A DNA stretch of 64,000 nucleotides from Diplosphaera chodatii (lineage: Eukaryota > Chlorophyta > Trebouxiophyceae > Prasiolales > Stichococcaceae). The stretch is from assembly GCA_032358165.1 (NCBI GenBank), contig JAALGY010000019.1, positions 1,922,001 through 1,986,000 on the forward strand, read 5' to 3'. Positions 45,601 to 54,964 of the stretch are shown here, piece by piece; position 1 is the stretch's first letter, and each line of letters begins with the position of its first letter. A program made the translations under genes and the position numbers. The notes below the pieces were generated by a model. That model ran no database searches. It saw only the letters and a list, made by a program, of their open reading frames with translations, and was not told the origin of the DNA.

Positions 45601-48600
45601 GCTGCACACATGTGCACAGTGAAACCTGTACATCTCAGCAGTCCTTCCACGGGCTCTGACACAAATGTGATGCGGAGGACATCTCGAGGTCAACAGTGGG
45701 TGCTTTGTGGTGGGTTCACATCACTGTTCGGGCCATGGAATATGCAGCCTGCATCGCGCAAGTGTCTGGCCCTAAACTCTATAACCTGTGGGCGCACAGC
45801 GATGGCGGGGGGCGCCGCCGCAGCTGCCGCCCGCCGCGCTGAGGCGCCGCTGCCCATCAGGTAGCTTTCGAACAGCCGCTCTGGCGCCGCCGCTGCAAGC
45901 CAAGATATTCTGTGTAAAGCGTCTGCAGGGGGTTATACTGGCGTTTGCCAAGTATACCCAGGCTGTACTGTCTCGCACAGTCAATTGGTACTTCAGCAGA
46001 GATCGCTTGCCCATTCATGTTCTGACAAGCAACAATCACTAGCACCCAATATGCACCTGTTCGCAGTTTGCATGCGCACAGGCTTGCATGGTGTGCAACA
46101 GCATTGCAGCAGATGTAGCGTGCAGCCAGGACCTGGGGCAGTGCTGGGTCGAGTCAGCGCCTCATAGCCAAATGTCATCTCCGGCTGGTGCAGGATGTGG
46201 CGCGTCTGCCGCCGCTTCCTGCTGCTTGCCACCTGCATCCCATTGACCTGAGCTGTCTCAGGATGAGTTGCCCAGCTGCACACTGTCAACTGACGGTACT
46301 ACACCTTGTGGTTTGACTTCAATACCCGTTCACATCAAGCTGGATGTGCATCAGCTATGCAGATGCAACAGACCATTTGCTGGTACAGTACAAAGTGCTG
46401 GAGTGGAGAGAAAACATCATAGTTTGTCTGTCACAGCGATCAACCACCTGCTTGCTGACGCCGTGGATGGGTGTGGCCGGCGGCTGCGGTGAGTGGGCAG
46501 CATGGCTCAGGGCCCCCTGCAGTGGGGCTGCTACCGCCTGCTGCTCAGCATCACATGACATTCGCATGGCACTTGATGCGCCAGCGCCTGCAACGCTGCT
46601 CGTCTGACCACGCAGCGGCAGCCGCTTGAGGCCTGCACGTGGGTTCAGTGCCACTCATGCGTACTGACTGTAGAGTATTGTGCGCATCAACAGCAATGGT
46701 CAGCTGATGCTGTGGCTGAAATGATCTGGCACACAATGTAGTACAGCGTCTGGGCTGCATCACTCTTGCACAAAGAGTCGGGGCTTGATCTCCATCACAA
46801 TGTCATTGCCAGTTGCAGCACCTGGTATGGGACGAACCAGGAACTCTGCACCATCGCGCTGCCGCTGCGTGCCCGAACCTTGCACCGACATGGAGCTGGT
46901 TCGCGGCTGCTGCTGCTGCTGCTGCTGCTGCTGCCGCCGTTGGATACCTGGCGTGCTGGTAGAGACCCAGTCCGCAGTGGAGCTGTCACCCTGAGCTGCT
47001 GTGCCGACAGCTACGCCATCATCGTTCCCGGCATCTGACCCTTCAGCTGCATCTGCGGCGTCCCAGTGTTGGCTGTCATCTGCCGCAGGGTCGCTCACTA
47101 GGCGCTCCAGCACATCAGCCCGCAGCCGTGAGTCGAACGCTCCAGAACGCTGGTCCCCAGCGCCCTGCACCTCGGCATGGGGCAGCTGCTGCAGTGCTGC
47201 CTGCTCCTCGTCTGACAACGCACGAATGCCGTTGACTGTGGCTGTGCCGGCCTCGTCTTCCGCAGAGTTCTGAACACAAAACAGCGGTTGCAAGGCTGCA
47301 CCGCTGACGCTGCCGCCGCCACGCTTGCCAACAGCTGCCTGGCGGCGGGCAGCGGCTGCAGGAAGCAGACCGGCTGCCGGCATGTTGCGGTTCCTGTGGC
47401 CCAGCGGCTGGCCATCCAGCATGCAGATACCTGCAGCGGTTCCTAGGGCATTGTGAGGCCAACCCTCATGTGATGTATCGGTCATCACAGCTTTGTGCTG
47501 CACTTGTGCAGCTGGAATATGACGTGCACTTTGGTCAGGCTGATGCGGAGTCGCACTCTGCAACGAGTTGACAAGCCTGCAGCACGTGCGTTCTTGACCC
47601 AGCACCTGTGAGCAAATGTCACTATGTTCCAGCAGTGTCTGCATATATCTCACCTGGGCAGGCGTTGCGGACCAGCGCGGCGGCGGCTCGGGGCGCCAGG
47701 TCATCCACCGCAGGGTTGCCCACCAGCGTCAGCCGCTGCAGGGTGGGCAGCACCGCCAGTACCCGCACGTCCGTCACTTTGACGAGGCGGTTGCCCCCCA
47801 GCCGCAGGTCTGTGAGTGACGCCAGTCCTGCAGCAAACAATGGCAAATTGGAAGCACAGTCTGCGAGGTATTGTGCCGGAGACTCGTCAGGGCTCTGATC
47901 AGGCTGACGTCTTCGTGGAAAGGACCAATTCTGCTGACTGCGTCCTTGCGCGTTCGGGTGGTGTCTCACCTTCGATACCCTGCGTGGACGCCAGGACATT
48001 GTGGGAGAGGTCCACAAAGCGCAGGCTGCGGCAGCCTGCGAGCGGCTGTGCACCCTGCAACAGCAAATGCAAGTTTGCAACATGAGTGTGAGAACCAGGA
48101 TGACACACACTTTGATCAGCTATGGCTATATGCCATGGTCGATCAGCCTGCCTCACACAAGTGCAGACGCTAGCATAGCCAAGCCTGAATGCAGCTGGCT
48201 TTTGGGGCACAAAGCTTGGTGCTGCCTCTGCATTCGAGCAGCAGTTGGGGGTGGTATACATCAACAGCTTGAAATGCTTCCTGGCAACTGAGCATCAGGC
48301 TGGCCTTCCCCCAGACCTGGAGTTGGTTGCAGCTGGCATCCAGCCACTGCAGGCTGGTGAGAGCGCCAAGGCCCGCAAGGCTGCGTATGGCATTGCGGCT
48401 GATGTCCAGGTGCAGCAGCGTGCGTGGCAGCCCCTGCAGTGAAAGCAATGCTGCTGACCAGTGCGCAGGCCACGGCAGCAGTTAGTATGGGTCTGGCTCA
48501 CGGGATCAATACACCCACCATGTGCGGCTCAATGTGCTTGAAATCAGACCATCAACACAATGTGTGTATTCGATCGAGGAGCACAGAGCAGCTTGAGATT

Positions 48601-49021
48601 AGAGTACCATTCAATGAGCTGACTGGTGACCCACCCTCGCACCTGCTCTGCTGAGCGGGGCAGCGCCACAAGCTGATTGTCGGCCAGCGACAGGGACAGC
48701 AGCGCGCTGAAGTTAGAGAGTTCTGCACCATCCGCAGTCACGGCGTTTCCCCGCAGGTCTAGGCTCACCACCGCTGCGGCTGCACAGTTCACAGCTGGGT
48801 CAACCTGGTATCATATCTGAAGCCGACAGCAAACAGAGTTGTCTTGTGACGCGCTATGCCGACAGAAAGGTGTAGAGAATGTTCCGAGCTGCATATGTAC
48901 CGCTGGTATGCGACGGGCTGGCACCTACGTCTGTCGATGCTGCCCTGAGCACTGCTGGCCAGGCTGCAGATTGCAGGCCAGCATGGCGGGCACTCACGCA
49001 CACAAGGCCACCGTCCGACAT
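42687..49021 (-). CDS. Leucine-rich-repeat protein (SDS22-like repeats) with long low-complexity tail
   Basis: Minus-strand multi-exon gene ending at a stop at 42687. N-terminal LRRs appear in successive exons: AAVVSLDLRGNAVTADG and LLSLSLADNQLVALP (48780-48645), LLHLDISRNAIRSLAGLG and SLQWLDASCNQLQ (about 48430-48315), SLRFVDLSHNVLASTQGIE (about 48040-47970), SLTDLRLGGNRLVKVTD and LQRLTLVGNPAVDD (about 47820-47690). An LRR cap follows, MLDGQPLGHRNR (about 47420). The rest is Ala/Gln/Ser-rich with islands such as PERLFESYLMGSG (about 45860), RQVTDLFTHTVQRG (about 44610) and LSYRRVTAVGDDPDISAAM (about 43810-43760). Whether everything from 48.8 to 42.7 kb is one gene is inferred from continuous orientation and frame-compatible exons. 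The start is likely ATG 49021 (MSD) with a tiny first exon. SDS22-type LRRs are common in ciliary and centrosomal proteins, but I cannot assign a function. Confidence 0.68.
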
Positions 49022-49680
49022 ACTGAAGGTCCAAGCTTATTTCGGGCTAGCCTGTCAACATGAAGCCTATCGACGCTGCTGCTGCGCTAATCGCGGTCCA
49101 GCCACGTGGCCGTCAAACAGGAGCAGACGCAGTGATCTTACTGCGTACAGCTGCTGACGCCTGTCACAATAGGCGCCACATGATGTTATAAAACGTATTC
49201 GGGCGTCGCGATCCTGCAAACTCGAGTCCTTTTTGCCACCGGTGCAGCACAAAAAGCTTCCAAAACCCTGAGCTGCTTTGGCCTGCAGCACCGTGGAAGG
49301 GCAACAGTAGGCGCGAGTGAATTCAGTTGCAAATTGCAACGCATCGGAACAAAGAGTCTTGAACGACTCTTGTCTGCAGGTCTGCGTACAAGCTGGAGTT
49401 GCACGGCATTGGCACTGCTTGACACATCGCACCGACGAGGCAGTCAACAAGCTATTGCTACATTCAGCAGACTTGCATTTGTGTATGTACTTCAGTTGAC
49501 CTTAGTATTTCCCAGAGAATACACACATTGCACAAGGGGCTCCGTTGATTGGTCTCAAACATGCGCACCACCGCAGCATGCAGTAGCCAAGTTTGTACAC
49601 TGTAGTGGCGCTAGTGCTTAGTCGTAGAGCGACCATTCAGCGGTCGTCCCCACACACTTTGAAGGCTTGCAGCAGCTCAT
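49022..49680. promoter_or_regulatory. Shared upstream region of the LRR gene and the CCRG-motif gene
   Basis: About 660 bp between divergent starts (49021 minus, 49681 plus). Both promoters must be here. No named motif or repeat is apparent. Confidence 0.4.
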
Positions 49681-51359
49681 ATGGTCCAAGGTGGCAGCAG
49701 TGAAGCTGCCGGTACCAACGGCAGCAGCCGAGATGCCGCCGGCAGCAGCGCAAGCCCCGGCAGCAGTGCCAGCCCCGACGGCCAGCAGCCGGCGGACAGG
49801 CAGCGCACGCGCTGCTGCCGCGGTCTGACCTACTTCAGCCAGGCCATGCTGGACAATGGCAAGCTGCCGGTGCGCACCGGACTCAGGATATCAACACCGA
49901 GGCTCCGCTGTTGCTGTCCCTGCTGCAGGGAGTCAGACAACTGTATCGGTCGTGCGAGAACGTGGTCATGCCAGGCAGTTTCATGCGCTGGCACGGCAAA
50001 CACAGTGGGTGTTGCTAGGTGGGCAGACTGCATAGCCTTGATGTGGCTGTGCAGGCGTGCATTGGCATACCGACAAGCCCTGCCAGCCCGCCAAACCTCA
50101 GCAGCGTGCCGCCGGAGACGGTGCCTGCGGGCGACTTCAAGGTACACACCAGTTCCCCCGCATGATGCTGCCGACTACAGGCAATATTGGGTGGCATGCA
50201 CCCAATATTGCCTGTATGCCAATTGGCACTCCCCGCACGGTGCCACACAAGCCGCAGGGTGCCTGTTTGCTCCAACGTGAAACCGTCGGCAGCGAACTGA
50301 GTGGGTAGCGCGCCTGATTGCGGTGTGCGTGCAGTACCTGTGCGTGGGGTACAGTGTGTACGAGGAGGCGCAGCTGCGGGATTCATGGCGGGGGGCCACC
50401 GGCCCCGGGGTGCCGCTGCAGGTCAGCAGGGCACATCCAAACCATCAAACATGCGAACATCGCGTATGCCAAGTCCTCGAGGAATTTCCTGCAGTGTGTT
50501 GCGGAAGCGCCACTGTTCCACTTGTAAGCACGCTGTCCTGGCTCCAGCTACCCGCGGCTTGCTGTAACACAGTGCACATTGCCGCAGGTGCCATATTGCG
50601 AGGGCGTGGAGATCGTGTCGGCAGCGGACACCACCCCAGCGGCGGCGCCTGTGCTGCTCAAGGAGGGCCTGGACCCTGGCAGTGAGTGGCCGGCCCCGCG
50701 GCACCCACTGCAGTTGATTCGCTGTCTCTGCCCAAGCACTTAGGAAGGTCATTTTGCATAAGTATTTGCCCTTCAGTGCACTGCCACATAGCTGCGTATG
50801 GTAATGTTGGCACCAGGCCATTGCAGTGTGCCGTGCTGTCTGCTGCTTGGCTGATACCGTAAGAGGACATCAGCGAAGTGGCAACCATTGGACTTGTGGA
50901 CTCATATCACCCACGACCGTGCCGGGCAGGTCCGCCGCCGACGCCAGTGGGCCAGCAGCAGCCGCCAGAGCGGCCGCGGCAGCCGCGGCCGCGCTTCGCG
51001 ACGCCGCCGCAGCTGCCGGGGGAGGGCATCGACTGGGCCAACTTCCCTGAAAGGTGCTGCAAGCGTTGGCGCCCCCGACACTTGTCTTTGCAGGCTTTAC
51101 ACGCGTTCGCTCTGAAGGGTGCTGCACTCCGCCCGTGTCAGCATGTGTCCTACGCCTGCTGGCAGTGTGGTCATGTGCCCCTTGCTGTGCAGTACAATCA
51201 GTGCCTGAGCACTGGTGTGCATGCTGCAGGTTCACAAAGACTGCTGGGCTCATAGTCAACAGGATGGGGGCGAATGCGAACCACATGGTGACCTCGGTGA
51301 AGAAGGCATGGGAGAAAGCAAAGGACGAGGCATCGGGAGGTGGCAAGCGGGACCACTAG
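49681..51359 (+). CDS. Conserved plant/algal protein of unknown function (CCRG-motif family)
   Basis: About six exons from ATG 49681. The N-terminus is Ser/Gly-rich, then RCCRGLTYFSQAMLDNGKLP (about 49810-49870), a short CIGIPTSPASPPN segment (about 50056-50095), YLCVGYSVYEEAQLRDSWRG (about 50336-50395), and VPYCEGVEIVSAADTTPAA (about 50588-50645). A Pro/Gln/Arg-rich linker follows, then the last exon, RFTKTAGLIVNRMGANANHM (about 51231-51290), ending GGGKRDH. The combination CCRG, VGYSVYE, C.GVE and a C-terminal RFT..AGL helix resembles an uncharacterised family in land plants (I believe DUF8204, from memory and unchecked). No catalytic motif or membrane segment is visible. Its 3' end converges on the displaced PWP1 exon 188 bp away. 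Confidence 0.65.
50176..50216. repeat. Perfect 17-bp intronic inverted repeat
   Basis: TACAGGCAATATTGGGT (50176-50192) and its exact complement (50200-50216) are separated by 7 nt (ggcatgc). It lies in an intron of the CCRG-motif gene and would form a strong hairpin in the pre-mRNA. It is too short and too perfect to be an ordinary GC-rich fold. A very small palindromic insertion or a regulatory hairpin is possible. Confidence 0.85.
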
Positions 51360-51547
51360 ATGCGTTCAGCCTGCGCAAGATTGCAGCTTAGAGCTTGAAG
51401 CGTCTCTGTGTATTTACGGGAGCAAAGCTGTTCCTTTTGTGGTCGTACACCATGCATATTGTAGACTTCACGTCAACGTCGAGCAGCACGCATGCTGCAA
51501 AACCACACCGAGCTTCCACACCACAGAGATATCCGGGGCAATCACCA

Positions 51548-51655
51548 TCAGTCAGCAGCCTCAGCTGCTGCTTCAGTTTTGGGTCTGTGCTGTCGCCTGC
51601 CATACTTTGCTGCAACCGCTGCCGTGCTGAGCGTGTCCCACACCGCCACGGTGCC
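51548..51655 (-). CDS. PWP1: Displaced last exon of PWP1
   Basis: On the minus strand a tgtatgcag acceptor (51656 upward) is followed by an open 108-bp exon encoding GTVAVWDT, then STAAVAAKYGRRQHR and an acidic tail, ending in TGA at 51550-51548. It has the same phase (0) as the exon ending GGAK at 34023. The joined sequence GGAK-GTVAVWDT...YGRR matches the C-terminus of PWP1 proteins, where GG.K is followed by a WD motif and an F/YGRR tail. The exon is 75 bp from the edge of the inverted repeat copy at 51731. In its present place it has no upstream exons on its strand, so it cannot be expressed as part of PWP1. Confidence 0.9.
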   Translation of the reverse strand, partial: GTVAVWDTLSTAAVAAKYGRRQHRPKTEAAAEAAD

Positions 51656-51730
51656 CTGCATACATGAGTCGGCCCCGCATGTGATGCCCTCGATTCATGC
51701 AGCAGTGCTCAGGTGGCAGAATACAGATGG

Positions 51731-52859
51731 TCGCGCAGCCGCCGAATATTCAAATTTAAGGTGCGCGATACACTCCGCGCAGCAAATCTCGAATTAATTA
51801 TGCGCATTAGATGCTGGGCACTACGGTATGTAGCACCTCCTCATCCGTACATTTTAACCGCACCACCTACCGCCATGTAATCTGCATCGTACGGTATGGA
51901 TATGCGCCTCTGTTGGACTTGCGCGCATGTTTGCGCAGCAGCTTTAGGGACCTCCTGATTACCAGTCTGTTCGACCATGGTCAATCGATGGTCGATTTAA
52001 CTAACAGTCAGACGCTCTAACCAACTGAGCTATAGGAGAGGAAGCTTGACCGATAACTAGCTGAGGCTATACGACAGAGCGCTAACCAACTGAGCTATAC
52101 GACAAGCTTGCGATGCCCGGCGAGCAATTGCTAGCAACATGTATCGCACAAGCCGTTCTTGCAAAAAGTGGCGGCGCGCTCCAGGGCGGCTTGGTAACCA
52201 GCACATGAAGCCTCGTTCGTTTCCTCAAGTCCCAGTTAGTTATGTTTGGCTCCTGGGTGTTTGATGCGCCTACGCCCTGCTTCATGAACATCAACTGCAC
52301 AGATACCCCGCCCAATTCCCATGATCCATTCAGCCTACAATGTAGGTACCCGTAGTGCCCAGCATCTTCCGCGCACCCAGCTAAACAGAATTGTTTTAAG
52401 CCTGCGCGCACCTCCGCGCAGGCAAGATCCAATTTTCTGCTGGCATCGCGCAGACAGCTGCAAATTGCACCAATGTCCATCGTACTGGTCTGCATTGCCG
52501 TCTGATCACCTTGGGGAACTTCAGAATGATGCAGAGTGCATGTTTGACGGTGTCTGGCACCAGCGCTGGCTGAAAAGGGGCAGATTTTGCCTGGTTTCGG
52601 TTCTCCACCCTCGAAAGCTAATTTATTACCCCTTCGCGCACTGATCGCGCAGCCGCCGAATATTCAAATGTAAGGTGCGCGATACACTCCGCGCAGCAAA
52701 TCTCGAATTAATTATGCGCATTAGATGCTGGGCACTACGGTATGTAGCACCTCCTCATCCGTACATTTTAACCGCACCACCTACCGCCATGTAATCTGCA
52801 TCGTACGGTATGGATATGCGCCTCTGTTGGACTTGCGCGCATGTTTGCGCAGCAGCTTT
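51731..52859 (-). repeat. tRNA-linked repeat, locus 2: segments B-A-B (inverted relative to locus 1)
   Basis: On the minus strand the order is B (52859-52645), A (52644-51946) and B (51945-51731). Both B copies are 215 bp and differ from each other and from locus 1 by single bases. This A is 699 bp because of a 4-nt insertion near 52291 and otherwise is about 99% identical to the locus-1 copies. The inner A ends in the same truncated tRNA-Asn. The left flank (plus strand) is the last intron of PWP1. The right flank is ordinary single-copy DNA. Confidence 0.9.
51946..52039 (-). pseudogene. Truncated tRNA-Asn copy in locus 2
   Basis: Minus-strand copy of the tRNA-Asn gene from the acceptor stem (TCTCCTA, 52039-52033) to GGTCCCT, where segment B starts. 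It lacks the T loop, B box and 3' acceptor strand. The intron and anticodon arm are intact. Confidence 0.8.
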
Positions 52860-53287
52860 CTGATGGCAGACTGCAAGTTGAATACGCTGTCGCACACTGG
52901 GCCTTCGATTGGTGAGCTTGATAATCTTTTTGAGTGTGGGGTGATCGTCCGCATCTCGTAAGGTCAAGCAGACCAAGCCGCCAATGAGCTACCGGCGGCA
53001 ATGCGTCGGGGGTGTCGGAAACCTAGCGCGCGATCTGGGCACCCAAGATCAATCAGTCATATTCTGCGAGTCTACACGGCTGATTTCTTCATCTCACGTA
53101 CGGCAGTGACCATCCGTTGTTTCACGCAGGCGCTCGTAGGCCGCATGCAACAAATCTCACAGCTGAAAGAAGTCGAGTTGCTATCAAGCGATCTGCAGCT
53201 CAATCCCGCTTGCCGAAGCGACAACAACAGCGCCCCTGCATCGAAGACGCTTAGGACGTATCATCAAGCTTCCTCATAAATCGGGCA
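52860..53287. other. Intergenic region right of repeat locus 2
   Basis: About 430 bp leading into the next plus-strand gene. It should contain that gene's promoter. It is less GC-rich than the coding DNA. No ORF or motif is supported. Confidence 0.4.
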
Positions 53288-54264
53288 ATGGCAGACCGCG
53301 AGGAGCAGATGGCACTGTCAAATTCGACAGCGCGTCTGTATTGGCATGTTTTTCAGAAGGGGTTCCAGGCCGGCGCCATCGTCGGCGTCGGCATTGTGGT
53401 GCCAGTCATGGCATACAGGCGGCGGCAGCGCAGCATGCAGGCCGCGAATGCTGCGTTCCTTCCGACGGCGCTGCAGGCTGTTGGCAGATCCGCGGCATAT
53501 GGCGCGATCGGCACATGTGCGCTGTGAACAGCGCGACGCACAGCGTGCTGCTTGACTGTCGGCATGACACTATGCCTCGTGCTGCTGCGTGCAGTGCCGA
53601 ACACACTCGCAACATGTGCATGCACCACGGCTGTAGGCAGTGCACAGACCCAGCGATGATGTACATGCTCTGCAGGTGTTGCCACAGCAGCAATGATCCA
53701 GTTGAAGCCAATCGACGCCGAGGGCATCCAGGACCGTTCGTATCGGATCTACTACAATCAGGGCCAGAACCGGACGGACAGATTCTGCCAGGTGCCACCT
53801 CCCAGGCCTGCATGCCTGCGTCGCACAGTGGCAACGACAACTGCAGCGTGGCAGCTTTTGTTGCAGTCTGTGGCCGTATACAACATGAACAACTGCCTTC
53901 AGAACTCTCTTCGTGCGCATCACGCCTGGTTCATCCCACAACTGGTGAATACGCCTCCTGCTGCTGAAGTCGAGGGCTACCCGGTTTGCGCTTGGGTTTC
54001 ACACCGGCAGCCTGGTCTGCACCTCCCCATTTGATTCATCAGCCACCACGGCCGGGCTTGCTCAGGGGCCCATGCTGATGCACCGAGCAGGTGGGCGCCG
54101 GCGTCGGCGCTGCGGCGGCCGCTGCAGGGCTGGGCCCCGCCCCCGCGATCGTGCTCGGCGGCGCTGCCGTTGGCGGCGCACTGGGCGTGTTGGCCCACGT
54201 GGCGACCGCACGGCCGGAAGTGCTGACAGAGGACAACGTGCCATCGGAGCTGGTGCCCAAATGA
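53288..54264 (+). CDS. Small Gly/Ala-rich membrane protein of unknown function
   Basis: Three exons. The first starts at ATG 53288 (MADREEQMALSNSTARLYWH) and contains a hydrophobic glycine-rich segment (AGAIVGVGIVVPVMAY), then a basic patch. The second, after the donor gtgcgc near 53518, encodes VATAAMIQLKPIDAEGIQDR and YYNQGQNRTDRF (about 53680-53790). The third, after an acceptor near 54089, encodes an Ala/Gly-rich hydrophobic stretch (APAIVLGGAAVGGALGVLAH) and ends EDNVPSELVPK with TGA at 54262-54264. The size (about 150 residues), conserved glycines and two membrane-prone segments fit small eukaryotic proteins such as those grouped in DUF1757, but this is a weak match from memory. An organellar inner-membrane location is possible. 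Confidence 0.65.
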
Positions 54265-54964
54265 GGGCTTTTGTTGAGCTGCGCGTTGCTGCGATGGCAT
54301 TATACACTTGATGTAGTGCGAGCCAGAGGTACCAGCTCAGAGGCACTGTAGTTGTGCCCAAGCCGAGGTGTGACATCGTGACATGCAGAAGGGCACTTGT
54401 ACAGGGTCAGCAAGACATCAGTCCATGTACCACCAGCCTGGATTGTATGCCAGGGCTTGGCCTCCTCATTGTAAATAAATTCTGGGCATTGGTCCCACCA
54501 GCGCAACAGTTTTGACTTGAGCTTGCTACGTTTTGCCTGAACCACCATGTTGTGCTCGCTTGGGTTCTGGTTTTGGTCTTGTAGTGCTGGCGCTATTGAG
54601 GCGTTTGATGTTATAAGCTGGCTGACTGACGAGTCTGTGTGATGAGGACGAGGAACAGCAGCGCTAACCCTTCTGCAGACTGCAGACAATCAGTAAAGCT
54701 TTCTGCCACGACCTCTGGCCTCACATAGCATTTAAACCCTTGGTGAAGAACACAAGATGTCACCACGTACGCTCTGCCTTTAGAGGTGGACAGCCTGAGT
54801 CGAACCTTGGATATGCCGGGAGAGTTGCGCCTTGAGCACCATACGACACCGTGAGTCCTGATCATAGCAGTGCATTGTGACTATTCCGGCACGGCCTCTA
54901 GGGCCATGCCCTTGTCACACTGAACATTGCTGCAACACAATCACCGCGCCACAGACCTGCAATA
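54265..54964 (-). other. Less GC-rich stretch with two unexplained minus-strand ORFs
   Basis: 700 bp between converging genes. Minus-strand ORFs at 54865-54611 (RNSPGISKVRLRLSTSKGRA, KCYVRPEVVAESF) and about 54545-54300 (AKRSKLKSKLLRWWDQCPEF, AGGTWTDVLLTLYKC) read like real protein and use more A/T at third positions than neighbouring exons. I could not connect them into a gene or recognise them. A remnant of a foreign or mobile gene, or a small low-expression gene, are both possible. Confidence 0.3.
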
